64,000 nucleotides of DNA from Pseudomonas fluorescens (GCF_005938625.1 NZ_VCNJ01000030.1:124001-188000); one strand, 5' to 3'. Counted from the stretch's first letter, positions 16,494 to 26,074 are shown. The notes: generated from the sequence alone by a model not told the origin. Translations and numbers: made by a program.

Positions 16494-16894
16494 TGACTAC
16501 CTTTTTGCTACAAACCGCAGATGCTCAAAGCCTTGTTTAACGGAACAACGGGCGAGACCTGCGGCGTAAGCCGCACGGGGCGACGAAATAGGGGAAGGCG
16601 CGATATTGACACTAAATGTCGCGTTTTTCCAATAGGCTACGGTTTTTGCGGAAATCGAAGGGCGCACTGGATGTTGCAGTCGCGCATTTGAAGCCGGGTT
16701 CAGGACAGCAGCGAGTCCCTTTGTACACTGGCCTCGCGGGGCTTGGCAATGCGGTGTGGCGGGGATCGAGTCGCTTGGGTCGGTTTACGACCGTGGCGCC
16801 ATGCCATCATTTGGTCGGATGCTCAGGCTGAAACATTTGCTAAAGCAAAGTGCTGGGTTATAAATAAGTTTCGAGCGACGCAGGAAGCCTCCGC
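16494..16894. other. Intergenic, argF promoter region
   Basis: 401 bases without a convincing gene between argF (minus) and a small plus-strand gene. It holds the ArgR-like site annotated separately. The short open frame at 16616-16831 has no family features. Confidence 0.5.
16617..16657 (+). promoter_or_regulatory. Candidate ArgR binding site for argF
   Basis: TGTCGC-N8-AA at 16617-16632 matches exactly the pseudomonad ARG half-site (TGTCGCN8AAN5) as I remember it. A weaker half, sharing the T-run and AA, follows at the expected 21-base step (16638-16653). It is 124 bases upstream of the argF start. Confidence 0.5.
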
Positions 16895-17185
16895 ATGGAA
16901 TCGAAAGAAAAACTGTTAATGGAATTGCTGGGCCACACGGCTCGCTCACTGACCCATCTCACCGCGTCGGTCACCTCAATGTCTTTCGAACTGCTGCGCA
17001 GCGAAGACGAAGTGGTCAAGACCGCCGGTCGCCACATGATCGATCGCATGGCGACCATCAGTGCTGGCCTCGACGAGCACTGGCGATTGATCGGCGAACT
17101 CACCGGCGTTCACGTCGCCCACGAGCAGATCGAAACCATCCAGGAAATTCAGCTGGCCGCGCCGCCGCAGTTGCCGTCGAACTGA
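16895..17185 (+). CDS. Conserved Pseudomonas hypothetical protein
   Basis: 96 aa from ATG 16895. Mostly helical and acidic (MESKEKLLMELLGHTARSLT, FELLRSEDEVVKTAGRHMIDRMATI, LDEHWRLIGELTG), no membrane segment, no cysteine. I do not recognise a family with known function. Codon use and its place beside argF suggest it is real and part of the core genome. Confidence 0.7.
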   Translation: MESKEKLLMELLGHTARSLTHLTASVTSMSFELLRSEDEVVKTAGRHMIDRMATISAGLDEHWRLIGELTGVHVAHEQIETIQEIQLAAPPQLPSN

Positions 17186-17319
17186 TCATGGCGGTTTATC
17201 GGCTCGCCTGATAAGCGCCGATTCACAAGACGAACGTCGCTGGCGCCTGAATGGCGCCGGGGCCATAGTTTTGTTCCCGCGGGCGTGGTTGCCCGCCCAG
17301 AACAAGACAGAGACTGGCC

Positions 17320-19425
17320 ATGACCAAGACTCTCCATCACCGTGCCTGCCACCTGTGTGAGGCCATTTGCGGCCTGACCATCGAGACCACCGAAACCGAT
17401 GGCAAGGTCGCGATCACCTCGATCAAAGGGGATGCCCTCGACACCTTCAGTCGTGGCCACATCTGCCCCAAAGCCGTAGCCCTGCAAGATATTCAGAACG
17501 ATCCGGACCGCCTGCGCCAGCCAATGCGCCGTGTGGGCAGCGAGTGGTTGCCGATCGAGTGGGACGAGGCCTTTGCACTGGTCGCCGAGAAGCTGGCGGC
17601 GATTCAGGAGCGTCATGGGCAGAATGCAGTGGCGGTCTATCAGGGCAACCCGAGCGTGCACAATTACGGGTTGATGACCCACAGCAACTATTTCCTTGGA
17701 TTGCTGAAGACGCGTAATCGCTTCTCGGCGACTTCGGTCGATCAGTTGCCGCATCACCTGAGCAGCTATCTGATGTACGGCCACGGCTTGTTGCTGCCGA
17801 TTCCGGACATCGATCACACCGACTTCATGCTGATCCTCGGCGGCAATCCACTGGCCTCCAACGGCAGCATCATGACCGTGCCAGATGTTGAGAAACGTTT
17901 AAAGGCAATCCAGGCGCGCGGCGGTAAAGTCGTTGTGGTCGATCCACGGCGCAGCGAGACGGCGGCCATGGCTGATCAGCACTTGTTTGTGCGTCCGGGC
18001 GGCGATGCGGCGTTGTTGTTTGGCGTGCTCAACACGCTGTTCAGCGAAGGGCTGACCCGCGACAGTCACTTGCCGGTGGATGGCCTGGACGAGGTGCGCG
18101 CCGCCGTCGCCGCGTTTACCGCTGAAAGCATGAGCCCGCTGTGCGCCGTGCCTGCCGAACAGATCCGCCAGCTGGCGCGTGACTTCGCGGCGGCGCCGAG
18201 TGCTGTGTGTTACGGGCGGATGGGCGTCTCGACCCAGGCCTTCGGCACGTTGTGCCATTGGGTAGTGCAGTTGATCAATCTGGTCACCGGCAACCTCGAC
18301 CGGGTAGGCGGCGCGTTATGCACCGAGCCGGCAGTGGACTTGGTGGCATCGACCTCGGGCGGGCATTTCAACAAATGGCAGAGCCGTGTCTCGGGACGTC
18401 CTGAATACGGCGGCGAGTTGCCGGTCTCGGCGCTGGCCGAAGAGATGCTTACCGACGGTGAGGGGCAGATCCGTGCACTGATCACCGTCGCTGGTAATCC
18501 GGTGCTGTCGACGCCGAACGGGCGGCAACTGGAGCAGGCGCTGGACGGTCTGGAGTTCATGGTCAGCATTGACCTGTACATCAACGAAACCACGCGCTAT
18601 GCCGACCTGATCCTGCCGTCGACCTCGGCGCTGGAAAATGACCACTACGACACCACCTTCAATCTGTTCGCGGTGCGTAACGTCACCCGCTTCAACCGCG
18701 CGATCCTGGCCAAGCCGGAGGGCGCTTTACATGACTGGGAGATCTTCGTCGGTCTGGCCAAGGCCTTCGCCGAGAAGACCGGCAAAGAACTGAAACCGAC
18801 CATGCCGCCGGCGAAGATGATCGACATGGGCCTGCGTATGGGCATGTACGGTGACGCGTCTGAGCAAAAGCTGTCTCTGGCGACGTTGTTCGATCATCCG
18901 CACGGGATTGATCTGGGGGCGTTGAAACCGAACCTGGCTGCGCGCCTGAAAACGCCGAATCAGCGCGTGCAGGCCGCTCCGTCAGAGATCCTCGCTGACC
19001 TCGCACGCTTCGCTGCGCTGCAGGCGCCGGCCGCCGATGAGCTGCTGATGATCGGCCGCCGCCATGTACGCAGCAACAACTCGTGGATGCACAACTATCA
19101 CCGTCTGGTGAAGGGCAAGCCGCGCCATCAACTGTTGATGCACCCGGACGATCTTGCCAGCCGTGGGCTCCACGATGGTCAATGGGTGCGCGTCAGTTCG
19201 CGGGTTGGGCAAATCGAAGTCGAAGTACTTGGCAGCCTCGACATGATGAAAGGTGTGGTCAGCCTGCCGCACGGCTGGGGTCATGCACGGCCAGGCGTGC
19301 AGATGGCGATCGCCAGTAGTCAGCCGGGGTCGAGCGCGAACGATCTGACTGATGAATGTCAGCTCGACGAGTTGTCCGGCAACGCGGCGCTTAATGGCGT
19401 GCCGGTCACGGTGGCGGCCGCCTGA
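17320..19425 (+). CDS. Molybdopterin oxidoreductase (formate dehydrogenase/BisC-like)
   Basis: 701 aa, start ATG 17320. An N-terminal [4Fe-4S] motif is seen: C10, C13, C17 in ACHLCEAICG and C49 in HICPKA. Next come PIEWDEAF, AVYQGNPSVHNYG, MLILGGNPLASNGS and VVVDPRRSETA, the molybdopterin-guanine-dinucleotide binding core. A C-terminal MopB-type barrel includes NSWMHN and SLPHGWGH. It belongs to the DMSO-reductase superfamily. No partner subunit or chaperone gene is adjacent, so it probably acts alone in the cytoplasm; substrate unknown. Confidence 0.9.
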   Translation: MTKTLHHRACHLCEAICGLTIETTETDGKVAITSIKGDALDTFSRGHICPKAVALQDIQNDPDRLRQPMRRVGSEWLPIEWDEAFALVAEKLAAIQERHGQNAVAVYQGNPSVHNYGLMTHSNYFLGLLKTRNRFSATSVDQLPHHLSSYLMYGHGLLLPIPDIDHTDFMLILGGNPLASNGSIMTVPDVEKRLKAIQARGGKVVVVDPRRSETAAMADQHLFVRPGGDAALLFGVLNTLFSEGLTRDSHLPVDGLDEVRAAVAAFTAESMSPLCAVPAEQIRQLARDFAAAPSAVCYGRMGVSTQAFGTLCHWVVQLINLVTGNLDRVGGALCTEPAVDLVASTSGGHFNKWQSRVSGRPEYGGELPVSALAEEMLTDGEGQIRALITVAGNPVLSTPNGRQLEQALDGLEFMVSIDLYINETTRYADLILPSTSALENDHYDTTFNLFAVRNVTRFNRAILAKPEGALHDWEIFVGLAKAFAEKTGKELKPTMPPAKMIDMGLRMGMYGDASEQKLSLATLFDHPHGIDLGALKPNLAARLKTPNQRVQAAPSEILADLARFAALQAPAADELLMIGRRHVRSNNSWMHNYHRLVKGKPRHQLLMHPDDLASRGLHDGQWVRVSSRVGQIEVEVLGSLDMMKGVVSLPHGWGHARPGVQMAIASSQPGSSANDLTDECQLDELSGNAALNGVPVTVAAA

Positions 19426-19522
19426 GCGTGACCGACGGGGAGACCGAGCATGGCGCTCGGGATTCCGTTACAATGCGTCACCGTGCCGACCCATGAGTCG
19501 GAAAGTTCAGCCGAGGTGCTCC

Positions 19523-19864
19523 ATGGATATCATCGAAACGATTAAAGAGCAGATTGCCAACAACACCATTCTGCTTTACATGAAAGGCTCGCCGAATGCC
19601 CCACAGTGTGGCTTCTCCGCGAAAGCTGCGCAGGCTGTCATGGCGTGTGGCGAAAAGTTTGCGTACGTGGACATCCTGCAGAACCCGGAAATCCGCGCCA
19701 ACCTGCCGAAGTACGCCAACTGGCCGACTTTCCCGCAACTGTGGGTCGGCGGTGAACTGGTCGGCGGTAGCGACATCATGACCGAGATGGCTGCAGACGG
19801 TTCGCTGCAAAGCACCATCAAGTCGGCTGTTGAAGCGGCAGCGGCGAACAAGTCCGAAGCCTGA
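19523..19864 (+). CDS. grxD: Monothiol glutaredoxin
   Basis: 113 aa from ATG 19523 (GAGGTGCTCC before it); an in-frame earlier start would extend into the oxidoreductase gene and is rejected. The active site is CGFS (APQCGFSAKA), followed by WPTFPQLWVGGELVGGSDI for glutathione binding. CGFS glutaredoxins bind [2Fe-2S] clusters with glutathione and deliver them. It sits next to bfr and bfd, as in other pseudomonads. Confidence 0.95.
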   Translation: MDIIETIKEQIANNTILLYMKGSPNAPQCGFSAKAAQAVMACGEKFAYVDILQNPEIRANLPKYANWPTFPQLWVGGELVGGSDIMTEMAADGSLQSTIKSAVEAAAANKSEA

Positions 19865-19889
19865 CGGCCTCACGCGCCAGATGCTGCTT

Positions 19890-19933
19890 GTGTAGGAGCT
19901 GTCGAGTGAAACGAGGCTGCGATCTTTTGATCT
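19890..19933 (+). repeat. Single REP variant
   Basis: TGTAGGAGCTGTCGAGTGAA followed by ACGAGGCTGCGATCTTTTGA is a REP-family unit with a longer loop, without an inverted partner. Confidence 0.6.
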
Positions 19934-19942
19934 TCAGCCAAT

Positions 19943-19980
19943 AAAAAGCCCCGCACCTCGAAAGAGGGCGGGGCTTTTTA
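19943..19980 (+). terminator. Terminator of grxD
   Basis: Stem AAAAAGCCCCGC...GCGGGGCTTTTT with imperfect pairing near the loop. It can serve both grxD and the convergent bfr. Confidence 0.88.
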
Positions 19981-20045
19981 GTGCGTTCGAAAAGTTACTG
20001 CAAGTTGCCGGTGCAATCTGAAGCGATCGCAGCCGGCGGCAGCGC

Positions 20046-20519
20046 TTACTCTTCGCCCATCTGCGATTGCAGATAGTTCTCAAGACCTACTTTATCGATC
20101 AGGCCCAGTTGGGTTTCCAGCCAGTCGATGTGTTCTTCTTCGGATTCGAGAATGTCTTCGAGCAGTTCACGGCTGCCGAAGTCGCCAACGGTTTCGCAAT
20201 GTGCGATCGCGGTCTTCAGGTCAGCGTGGCCGGTCTTCTCGATACGCAGGTCGCACTCCAGCATTTCCTTGGTGTGCTCGCCGATGTGCAGCTTGCCCAG
20301 ATCCTGCACGTTCGGCAGGCCTTCGAGGAACAGGATGCGCTTGATCAGCTTGTCCGCGTGTTTCATCTCGTCGATGGATTCTTTGTATTCGTGCTTGCCG
20401 AGCTTGTTCAGACCCCAATCTTCATACATGCGCGCATGCAGGAAGTACTGATTGATCGCGACCAGCTCATTGGCAAGGATCTTGTTGAGATGCTGGATGA
20501 CTGTAATGTCGCCTTTCAT
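20046..20519 (-). CDS. bfr: Bacterioferritin (BfrB-like)
   Basis: 157 aa, ATG 20519. Ferroxidase ligands E18, E51 and H54 are in place, with the heme-binding M52 (IDEMKHADKLIKR), and later ESEEEHIDWLE supplies the second half of the site. It forms the 24-mer iron store that oxidises and keeps Fe(III). The bfd gene, whose product releases that iron, lies just upstream on the same strand. Confidence 0.96.
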   Translation of the reverse strand: MKGDITVIQHLNKILANELVAINQYFLHARMYEDWGLNKLGKHEYKESIDEMKHADKLIKRILFLEGLPNVQDLGKLHIGEHTKEMLECDLRIEKTGHADLKTAIAHCETVGDFGSRELLEDILESEEEHIDWLETQLGLIDKVGLENYLQSQMGEE

Positions 20520-20675
20520 GATCGGAGTCCTGCCCTGTATTCGCTGTATATACGGCAGAGTTTGAGCTTCGTACTTATAAGTGTCAAACCTAAGTTATTG
20601 AATAATATATGAAAATTAATCGGAATAAGAATGTTTGTGTTCCGCGTCTAGAGCCTAAGCAGTTGATTTACAGGC

Positions 20676-20701
20676 ATAAAAAAACCGGACATAAGTCCGG
20701 T
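20676..20701 (-). terminator. Terminator of bfd
   Basis: AACCGGAC-ATAA-GTCCGGTT with a T-run on the minus strand. It separates bfd from bfr. Confidence 0.88.
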
Positions 20702-20720
20702 TCTTTGAAATGAGGTGTTA

Positions 20721-20939
20721 TTACGCAGCAGTAAATTCTACCGGATAGGGGATCGCGGCCTGGGCGGTTTGCAGCTTGGTCAGGGTTTCGCGGACCACTT
20801 CCTTGGCGAGGCAGGCACATTTGCCACATTGGCTGGCGACGCCGGTGGCTTGGCGGACTTCTTTATAGCTGCAGCAACCTTCATAGATCGCTTCGCGGAT
20901 CTGTCCGTCGGTGACGCCAGTGCAGAGACAAACATACAT
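20721..20939 (-). CDS. bfd: Bacterioferritin-associated ferredoxin
   Basis: 72 aa from ATG 20939 (MYVCLCTGVTDGQIREAI). Four cysteines bind a [2Fe-2S] cluster: CLC near the N-terminus and CGKCAC (about residues 38-43). Bfd passes electrons into bacterioferritin to release Fe(II) when iron is short. A Fur box upstream fits this. An in-frame ATG ten codons earlier lacks the family N-terminus. Confidence 0.95.
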   Translation of the reverse strand: MYVCLCTGVTDGQIREAIYEGCCSYKEVRQATGVASQCGKCACLAKEVVRETLTKLQTAQAAIPYPVEFTAA

Positions 20940-20986
20940 AAGTGAGAACCGTCGCTGGTTGTGACTCAATTGCGATGGATCTTAAT

Positions 20987-21005
20987 GTTAACGAGAATGA
21001 TTGTC
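20987..21005 (-). promoter_or_regulatory. Fur box before bfd
   Basis: On the minus strand GACAATCATTCTCGTTAAC matches 13 of 19 positions of the Fur consensus. It lies 48 bases upstream of the bfd start. Iron-repressed bfd is well known in Pseudomonas. Confidence 0.65.
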
Positions 21006-21253
21006 AAAGTGCTTTCGGAACGCTTCAGCTGATTAACAGCCATGACTGACGAACGGTATTTGCTGGCGATTTGCCTGGCCCCGTAAATGCAGCGCCGTTC
21101 TGCGCCTGCTTTGAAAAACCGTTAAGGACAGGCCAAATTCGCAGTGTATGATGGTCGGCCCTTGCGAAGGGGGTTCGTGTCACAGGGCTGTCGCCTGAGG
21201 GTGGCAGGCTGGCGCGGACCCTGAACTTCAAGTTTTTACACCAGGAGATATCA

Positions 21254-21856
21254 ATGAGCGTACTCGTAGGCAAACAAGCCCCTGACTTCACCGTCCCGGC
21301 CGTACTCGGCAATGGCGAGATCGTTGACAGCTTCACCCTGTCCTCGGCCATCAAAGGCAAATACGGCCTGGTGTTCTTCTACCCACTGGACTTCACCTTC
21401 GTCTGCCCGTCCGAGCTGATCGCTCTGGACAACCGCATGGCTGACTTCAAGGCACGCAACGTTGAAGTGATCGCTGTGTCGATCGACTCGCACTTTACTC
21501 ACAACGCATGGCGCAACACTCCAGTGAACAATGGCGGTATCGGCCAGGTGAAATACACCATGGCTGCCGACATGAAGCACGACATCGCCAAGGCTTACGA
21601 CGTTGAATCCGAAGGCGGCGTGGCGTTCCGTGGCGCATTCCTGATCGACGACAAAGGCGTTGTCCGCTCGCAGATCATCAACGACCTGCCGCTGGGCCGT
21701 AACATGGAAGAGCTGATCCGTCTGGTCGACGCTCTGCAATTCCACGAAGAGCACGGCGAAGTCTGCCCTGCCAACTGGAAAAAAGGCGACAAAGGCATGA
21801 ACGCTTCGCCAGAAGGCGTTGCGGCTTACCTGACCGAGAACGCTGCTGCCCTGTAA
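21254..21856 (+). CDS. 2-Cys peroxiredoxin (AhpC/TSA family)
   Basis: 200 aa, ATG 21254 with AGGAGA before it. Peroxidatic cysteine in FYPLDFTFVCPSEL (about residue 51), resolving cysteine in HGEVCPANWKKG (about 172). It reduces hydrogen and alkyl peroxides. No AhpF gene is adjacent, so thioredoxin is the likely reductant; the P. aeruginosa counterpart next to bfd and rnt is the TsaA-type enzyme as I recall. Confidence 0.94.
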   Translation: MSVLVGKQAPDFTVPAVLGNGEIVDSFTLSSAIKGKYGLVFFYPLDFTFVCPSELIALDNRMADFKARNVEVIAVSIDSHFTHNAWRNTPVNNGGIGQVKYTMAADMKHDIAKAYDVESEGGVAFRGAFLIDDKGVVRSQIINDLPLGRNMEELIRLVDALQFHEEHGEVCPANWKKGDKGMNASPEGVAAYLTENAAAL

Positions 21857-21874
21857 GGCGCAACGTCGAGGTAC

Positions 21875-21905
21875 AAAAAAACCGGCCCATGTGGCCGGTT
21901 TTTTT
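21875..21905 (+). terminator. Terminator of peroxiredoxin gene
   Basis: AAAACCGGCC-CATGT-GGCCGGTTTTTT. The A-run on the other side lets it also end rnt transcripts. Confidence 0.9.
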
Positions 21906-21934
21906 ATGCGTGGGATTTACCCGGCGACGATCAA

Positions 21935-22612
21935 TCAGTCGTCGAAGTCTTCCCAGCCGCCCATCTGTTTCCAGCGATTGACGATGCCGCAGAACAGCTC
22001 AGCGGTTTTCTCGGTGTCGTAACGCGCGGAGTGCGCTTCACGGCCATCGAAATCGATGTCGGCGGCCTGGCAGGCTTTTGCCAGTACGGTTTGACCGTAG
22101 GCAAGACCGGCCAGCGTTGCGGTGTCAAAGCTGGAGAACGGGTGGAACGGGTTGCGCTTCATGTCCAGTCGCGCGACGGCGGCATTGAGGAAACCGAGGT
22201 CGAAGCTGCTGTTGTGGCCGACCAGGATCGCGCGCTTGCAGCCGTTGGCCTTCAGCGCCTTGCGGATGCCGCGGAAGATGTCAGTCAGTGCGGTTTCTTC
22301 GCTGACGGCCATGCGCAGCGGGTGATCGAGTTTGATCCCGGTGAACTCCAGCGCTGCTGCTTCAACGTTGGCGCCTTCGAACGGCTCAACGCGGAAGAAG
22401 TAGGTGTGATCCGGGTAAACAAAACCCTTTTCATCCATGGCGATGGTGGTCGCAGCAATCTCCAGTAATGCATCGGTGGCTGAGTTGAAGCCGCCGGTTT
22501 CTACGTCGACGACAACCGGCAGGTAGCCGCGAAAGCGTGCTGCCATCGGGTGACGGGAACCGCCACCGCCACTTTGACCGTCCAGTTCGTCGTCGAAATG
22601 GTCTTCACTCAC
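21935..22612 (-). CDS. rnt: Ribonuclease T
   Basis: 225 aa from a GTG at 22612, which overlaps the pyrC stop (GTGA). DEDD exonuclease: first motif PVVVDVETGGFNSATDALLE, middle LVGHNSSFDLGFLNAAVAR and third AHSARYDTEKTAELF. It trims the 3' ends of tRNA and other stable RNAs. Confidence 0.95.
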   Translation of the reverse strand: MSEDHFDDELDGQSGGGGSRHPMAARFRGYLPVVVDVETGGFNSATDALLEIAATTIAMDEKGFVYPDHTYFFRVEPFEGANVEAAALEFTGIKLDHPLRMAVSEETALTDIFRGIRKALKANGCKRAILVGHNSSFDLGFLNAAVARLDMKRNPFHPFSSFDTATLAGLAYGQTVLAKACQAADIDFDGREAHSARYDTEKTAELFCGIVNRWKQMGGWEDFDD

Positions 22613-23655
22613 GCGTGTTCCTCCAGCAGGCGCCAGCGCAGTTTTTCACCGGCGCGCAGCGGGATAACGGTCAGCTCGCCAAACGGCAGGCTGGTCGGGG
22701 CGGTCCATTCTTCACGAACCAGGGTGATACGGTCGGTGTTCGCCGGCAAGCCATAGAAACGCGGGCCGTTGAGGCTGGCGAAGGCTTCGAGCTTGTCCAG
22801 CGCGTTACGTTGTTCGAAGGCTTCGGCATACATTTCGATGGCGGCGTACGCGGTGTAGCAGCCGGCGCAACCGCAAGCGGCTTCTTTGGCGTGCTGCGCG
22901 TGTGGCGCCGAATCAGTGCCGAGGAAGAACTTCGCGCTGCCACTGGTGGCGGCGTCGAGCAGGGCTTCCTGATGTGTGTTGCGCTTGAGGATCGGCAGGC
23001 AATAGAAGTGCGGCCGAATCCCGCCCACCAGCATGTGGTTGCGGTTGTACAGCAGGTGATGCGCGGTGATGGTCGCGCCAACATTGGCCGAAGCCTCGTT
23101 GACGAACTGCACGGCGTCGCCGGTGGTGATGTGTTCGAACACCACTTTCAGCGTCGGAAAACGCTCGACCACGCGGCGCATGTGCTCATCGATGAAAATC
23201 TTTTCGCGGTCGAACACATCGACGTCGCCACGGGTGACTTCACCGTGGATCAACAGCGGCATGCCAACTTCGGCCATGGCTTCGATTGCCGGCAGAATCT
23301 TGTCGATGCTGGTCACGCCGGAATCGGAGTTGGTGGTCGCGCCGGCCGGGTACAGCTTGGCGGCATAGACAAAACCGCTGGCCTTGGCCTCACGAATTTC
23401 TTCGGGCTGGGTGCGGTCGGTGAGATACAGCACCATCAGCGGCTCAAAGCGACTGCCGGCCGGGCGGGCAGCGAGAATCCGCTGGCGATAGCCGTCGGCT
23501 TCAGTGGCGTTGCGCACCGGAGGTACCAGGTTGGGCATGATGATGGCGCGACCAAAAGTGCGCGCAACATCGGCAACGGTATTGGTCAACACGGCACCAT
23601 CGCGAAGATGAATGTGCCAGTCGTCGGGACGCAGCAGGGTCAGGCGGTCGGACAT
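22609..23655 (-). CDS. pyrC: Dihydroorotase
   Basis: 348 aa, ATG 23655. Zinc-binding DDWHIHLRDG at the start, PNLVPPVRN, carbamylated-lysine region FVYAAKLYPAGATTNSDSGV, then HGEVTR, ITTGDAVQF and LGTDSAPHAQHAKE. It closes carbamoyl aspartate to dihydroorotate in pyrimidine synthesis. It is translated together with rnt. Confidence 0.96.
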   Translation of the reverse strand: MSDRLTLLRPDDWHIHLRDGAVLTNTVADVARTFGRAIIMPNLVPPVRNATEADGYRQRILAARPAGSRFEPLMVLYLTDRTQPEEIREAKASGFVYAAKLYPAGATTNSDSGVTSIDKILPAIEAMAEVGMPLLIHGEVTRGDVDVFDREKIFIDEHMRRVVERFPTLKVVFEHITTGDAVQFVNEASANVGATITAHHLLYNRNHMLVGGIRPHFYCLPILKRNTHQEALLDAATSGSAKFFLGTDSAPHAQHAKEAACGCAGCYTAYAAIEMYAEAFEQRNALDKLEAFASLNGPRFYGLPANTDRITLVREEWTAPTSLPFGELTVIPLRAGEKLRWRLLEEHA

Positions 23656-23815
23656 GAGGGGATTCCAGGCGGGTCAAACTGAGGCGAATGCTACCGGAAA
23701 AGACTCTTGCAGGCACTCGCTATCAAGTTTTGCCAGAACCTTCCGATATCCCGTAGGTATGCCGTAAACATAGTGTGAATCGGTCTTTGTGTTTCAGAAG
23801 CCAATGGAGCCTCCC

Positions 23816-24727
23816 GTGCGCCAGCGTTATTTAGCCTTGCTCAGTGTGTTTGCCAGCCTTCCCGCGATGGCGCTCACGTACCAGACCCGTCTGGAGAACA
23901 TTGAGTGGACGGTCGCCGGCGACAAGTTCGAATGTCGTCTGACCCAGCCGATCACCGATTTCGGCTCGGGTGAGTTCGTGCGCAAGGCGGGCGAGCAGGC
24001 GATCTTCCGTCTGAACGCCTACAACGCCATGCTTGGCGGTGGTTCGGCGACGTTGCTGGCGGCGGCTGCTCCTTGGCAGCCGGGTCGTGGTGACATCAAT
24101 TTGGGCAACGTCCGCCTCGGCAGTGGCAACGTGCTGTTCAGCAGTTCGCAGTCGCAGGCCGGAGGTCTGATCAGCGGTCTGCTGGACGGGCGCAGCCCGG
24201 TTGTACGCCGTGCGTCTGGCGATGGCCGCGTCTCGGAAGTGCGTTTATTGCCGGTGAAATTCAGCAAGGCGTTTAACGACTATCAGACCTGTGTAGCGAA
24301 ATTGCTGCCGCAGAATTTCGACCAGATCAAACAATCGCAGATCGGCTTTCCCGGCGAGGGCGTTGATCTGGACGCCGCCGCCAGGGCCAAGCTGCAAGTG
24401 ATGCTCGAATTCATGAAGGCCGATCCAACGGTCAATCACATCGAACTCGATGGCCACTCGGACAACAGCGGCAATCGCCTGACCAACCGTGAACTGTCGC
24501 GCCGCCGAGCACTGGCAGTGGTCGACTTCTTCAAGGCCAACGGCATTCAGGAATCCCAGATCACCGTGCGCTTCCATGGCGAGCAATATCCGATCGTGCC
24601 GAACACCAATGCGGCCAATCGCGCGAAGAACCGTCGGGTCAATGTCAAACTGGCGCGCGTGGCGCCGACAAGCCCCGTACCTGCGCCTCAAGCGAGCACG
24701 CCAGCCAGCACTGCAGCAACTTCCTGA
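23816..24727 (+). CDS. motY: Flagellar stator-support protein MotY
   Basis: 303 aa from GTG 23816, six bases after a GGAG site; GTG 23789 and ATG 23804 are in frame but less well placed. A signal peptide (RQRYLALLSVFASLPAMALT) leads to a MotY N-terminal domain (YQTRLENIEWTVAGDKFECRL). A C-terminal OmpA-like peptidoglycan-binding domain follows, with LDGHSDNSGNRLTNRELSRRRA. MotY forms the T-ring that holds the stators in the flagellar motor of pseudomonads and vibrios. It lies between pyrC and argG, as in P. aeruginosa by memory. Confidence 0.9.
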   Translation: MRQRYLALLSVFASLPAMALTYQTRLENIEWTVAGDKFECRLTQPITDFGSGEFVRKAGEQAIFRLNAYNAMLGGGSATLLAAAAPWQPGRGDINLGNVRLGSGNVLFSSSQSQAGGLISGLLDGRSPVVRRASGDGRVSEVRLLPVKFSKAFNDYQTCVAKLLPQNFDQIKQSQIGFPGEGVDLDAAARAKLQVMLEFMKADPTVNHIELDGHSDNSGNRLTNRELSRRRALAVVDFFKANGIQESQITVRFHGEQYPIVPNTNAANRAKNRRVNVKLARVAPTSPVPAPQASTPASTAATS

Positions 24728-24856
24728 CCCGCCGGTCATCGTCGCGCTCTCGACAGATTCTGTCGCTTTGTCGTCTTAAGCTGTCGCGCCTCTGTAAATT
24801 ATCGCGTTTGAGCGGTAGACTCCTCGGCTTTCCGTAGAACCCCGTGGAGTGATGGC

Positions 24857-26074
24857 ATGGCGGACGTAAACAAGGTCGTTCTGGCGTATTCCGGCGGCCT
24901 GGACACTTCGGTGATCCTCAAGTGGCTGCAGGATACTTATAACTGTGAAGTGGTGACTTTCACCGCTGATCTCGGTCAAGGCGAAGAGGTCGAGCCGGCC
25001 CGCGCCAAGGCTCAGGCCATGGGCGTCAAAGAAATCTACATCGACGATCTGCGCGAAGAATTCGTGCGTGATTTCGTGTACCCGATGTTCCGCGCCAACA
25101 CCGTTTACGAGGGCGAGTACCTGTTGGGTACTTCCATCGCACGTCCGCTGATCGCCAAACGTCTGATTGAAATCGCCAACGAAACCGGCGCTGATGCCAT
25201 TTCCCATGGCGCTACCGGCAAGGGCAATGACCAGGTGCGTTTCGAACTGGGTGCCTACGCGCTCAAGCCAGGCGTAAAAGTGATCGCGCCTTGGCGTGAG
25301 TGGGACCTGCTGTCCCGCGAGAAGCTGATGGACTACGCCGAGAAGCACGCGATCCCGATCGAGCGTCATGGCAAGAAGAAGTCCCCGTACTCGATGGACG
25401 CCAACCTGCTGCACATCTCCTATGAAGGCGGCGTGCTGGAAGACACCTGGACCGAGCACGAAGAAGACATGTGGAAATGGACCGTCTCTCCGGAGAACGC
25501 TCCTGACAAACCGCAATACCTGGAACTGACTTACCGTAACGGCGACATCGTTGCGCTGGATGGCGTTGAAATGACGCCGGCCACCGTACTGGCGACGCTG
25601 AACAAGATCGGTGGCGCTCACGGTATCGGCCGTCTCGACATCGTTGAAAACCGTTACGTCGGCATGAAGTCCCGTGGTTGCTACGAAACCCCGGGCGGCA
25701 CCATCATGCTGCGCGCTCACCGCGCCATCGAGTCGATCACTCTGGACCGCGAAGTCGCTCACCTCAAAGACGAGCTGATGCCGAAATACGCCAGCCTGAT
25801 CTACACCGGTTACTGGTGGAGCCCTGAGCGTCTGATGCTGCAACAGATGATCGATGCTTCGCAGGTCAATGTGAACGGTGTAGTTCGCCTGAAGCTGTAC
25901 AAAGGCAACGTGATCGTCACCGGCCGCAAGTCCGACGACTCGCTGTTCGATGCCAACATCGCGACCTTCGAAGAAGACGGCGGTGCTTACAACCAGGCCG
26001 ACGCGGCGGGCTTCATCAAGCTCAACGCGCTGCGCATGCGCATTGCTGCCAACAAGGGCCGCAAACTGTTCTAA
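24857..26074 (+). CDS. argG: Argininosuccinate synthase
   Basis: 405 aa, ATG 24857 with GGAGTG before it. N-type ATP pyrophosphatase loop AYSGGLDTSVILKWL (about 10-24), SHGATGKGNDQVRFE and SPYSMDANLLHISYEGG are family signatures. It joins citrulline and aspartate in arginine synthesis. Confidence 0.98.
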   Translation: MADVNKVVLAYSGGLDTSVILKWLQDTYNCEVVTFTADLGQGEEVEPARAKAQAMGVKEIYIDDLREEFVRDFVYPMFRANTVYEGEYLLGTSIARPLIAKRLIEIANETGADAISHGATGKGNDQVRFELGAYALKPGVKVIAPWREWDLLSREKLMDYAEKHAIPIERHGKKKSPYSMDANLLHISYEGGVLEDTWTEHEEDMWKWTVSPENAPDKPQYLELTYRNGDIVALDGVEMTPATVLATLNKIGGAHGIGRLDIVENRYVGMKSRGCYETPGGTIMLRAHRAIESITLDREVAHLKDELMPKYASLIYTGYWWSPERLMLQQMIDASQVNVNGVVRLKLYKGNVIVTGRKSDDSLFDANIATFEEDGGAYNQADAAGFIKLNALRMRIAANKGRKLF

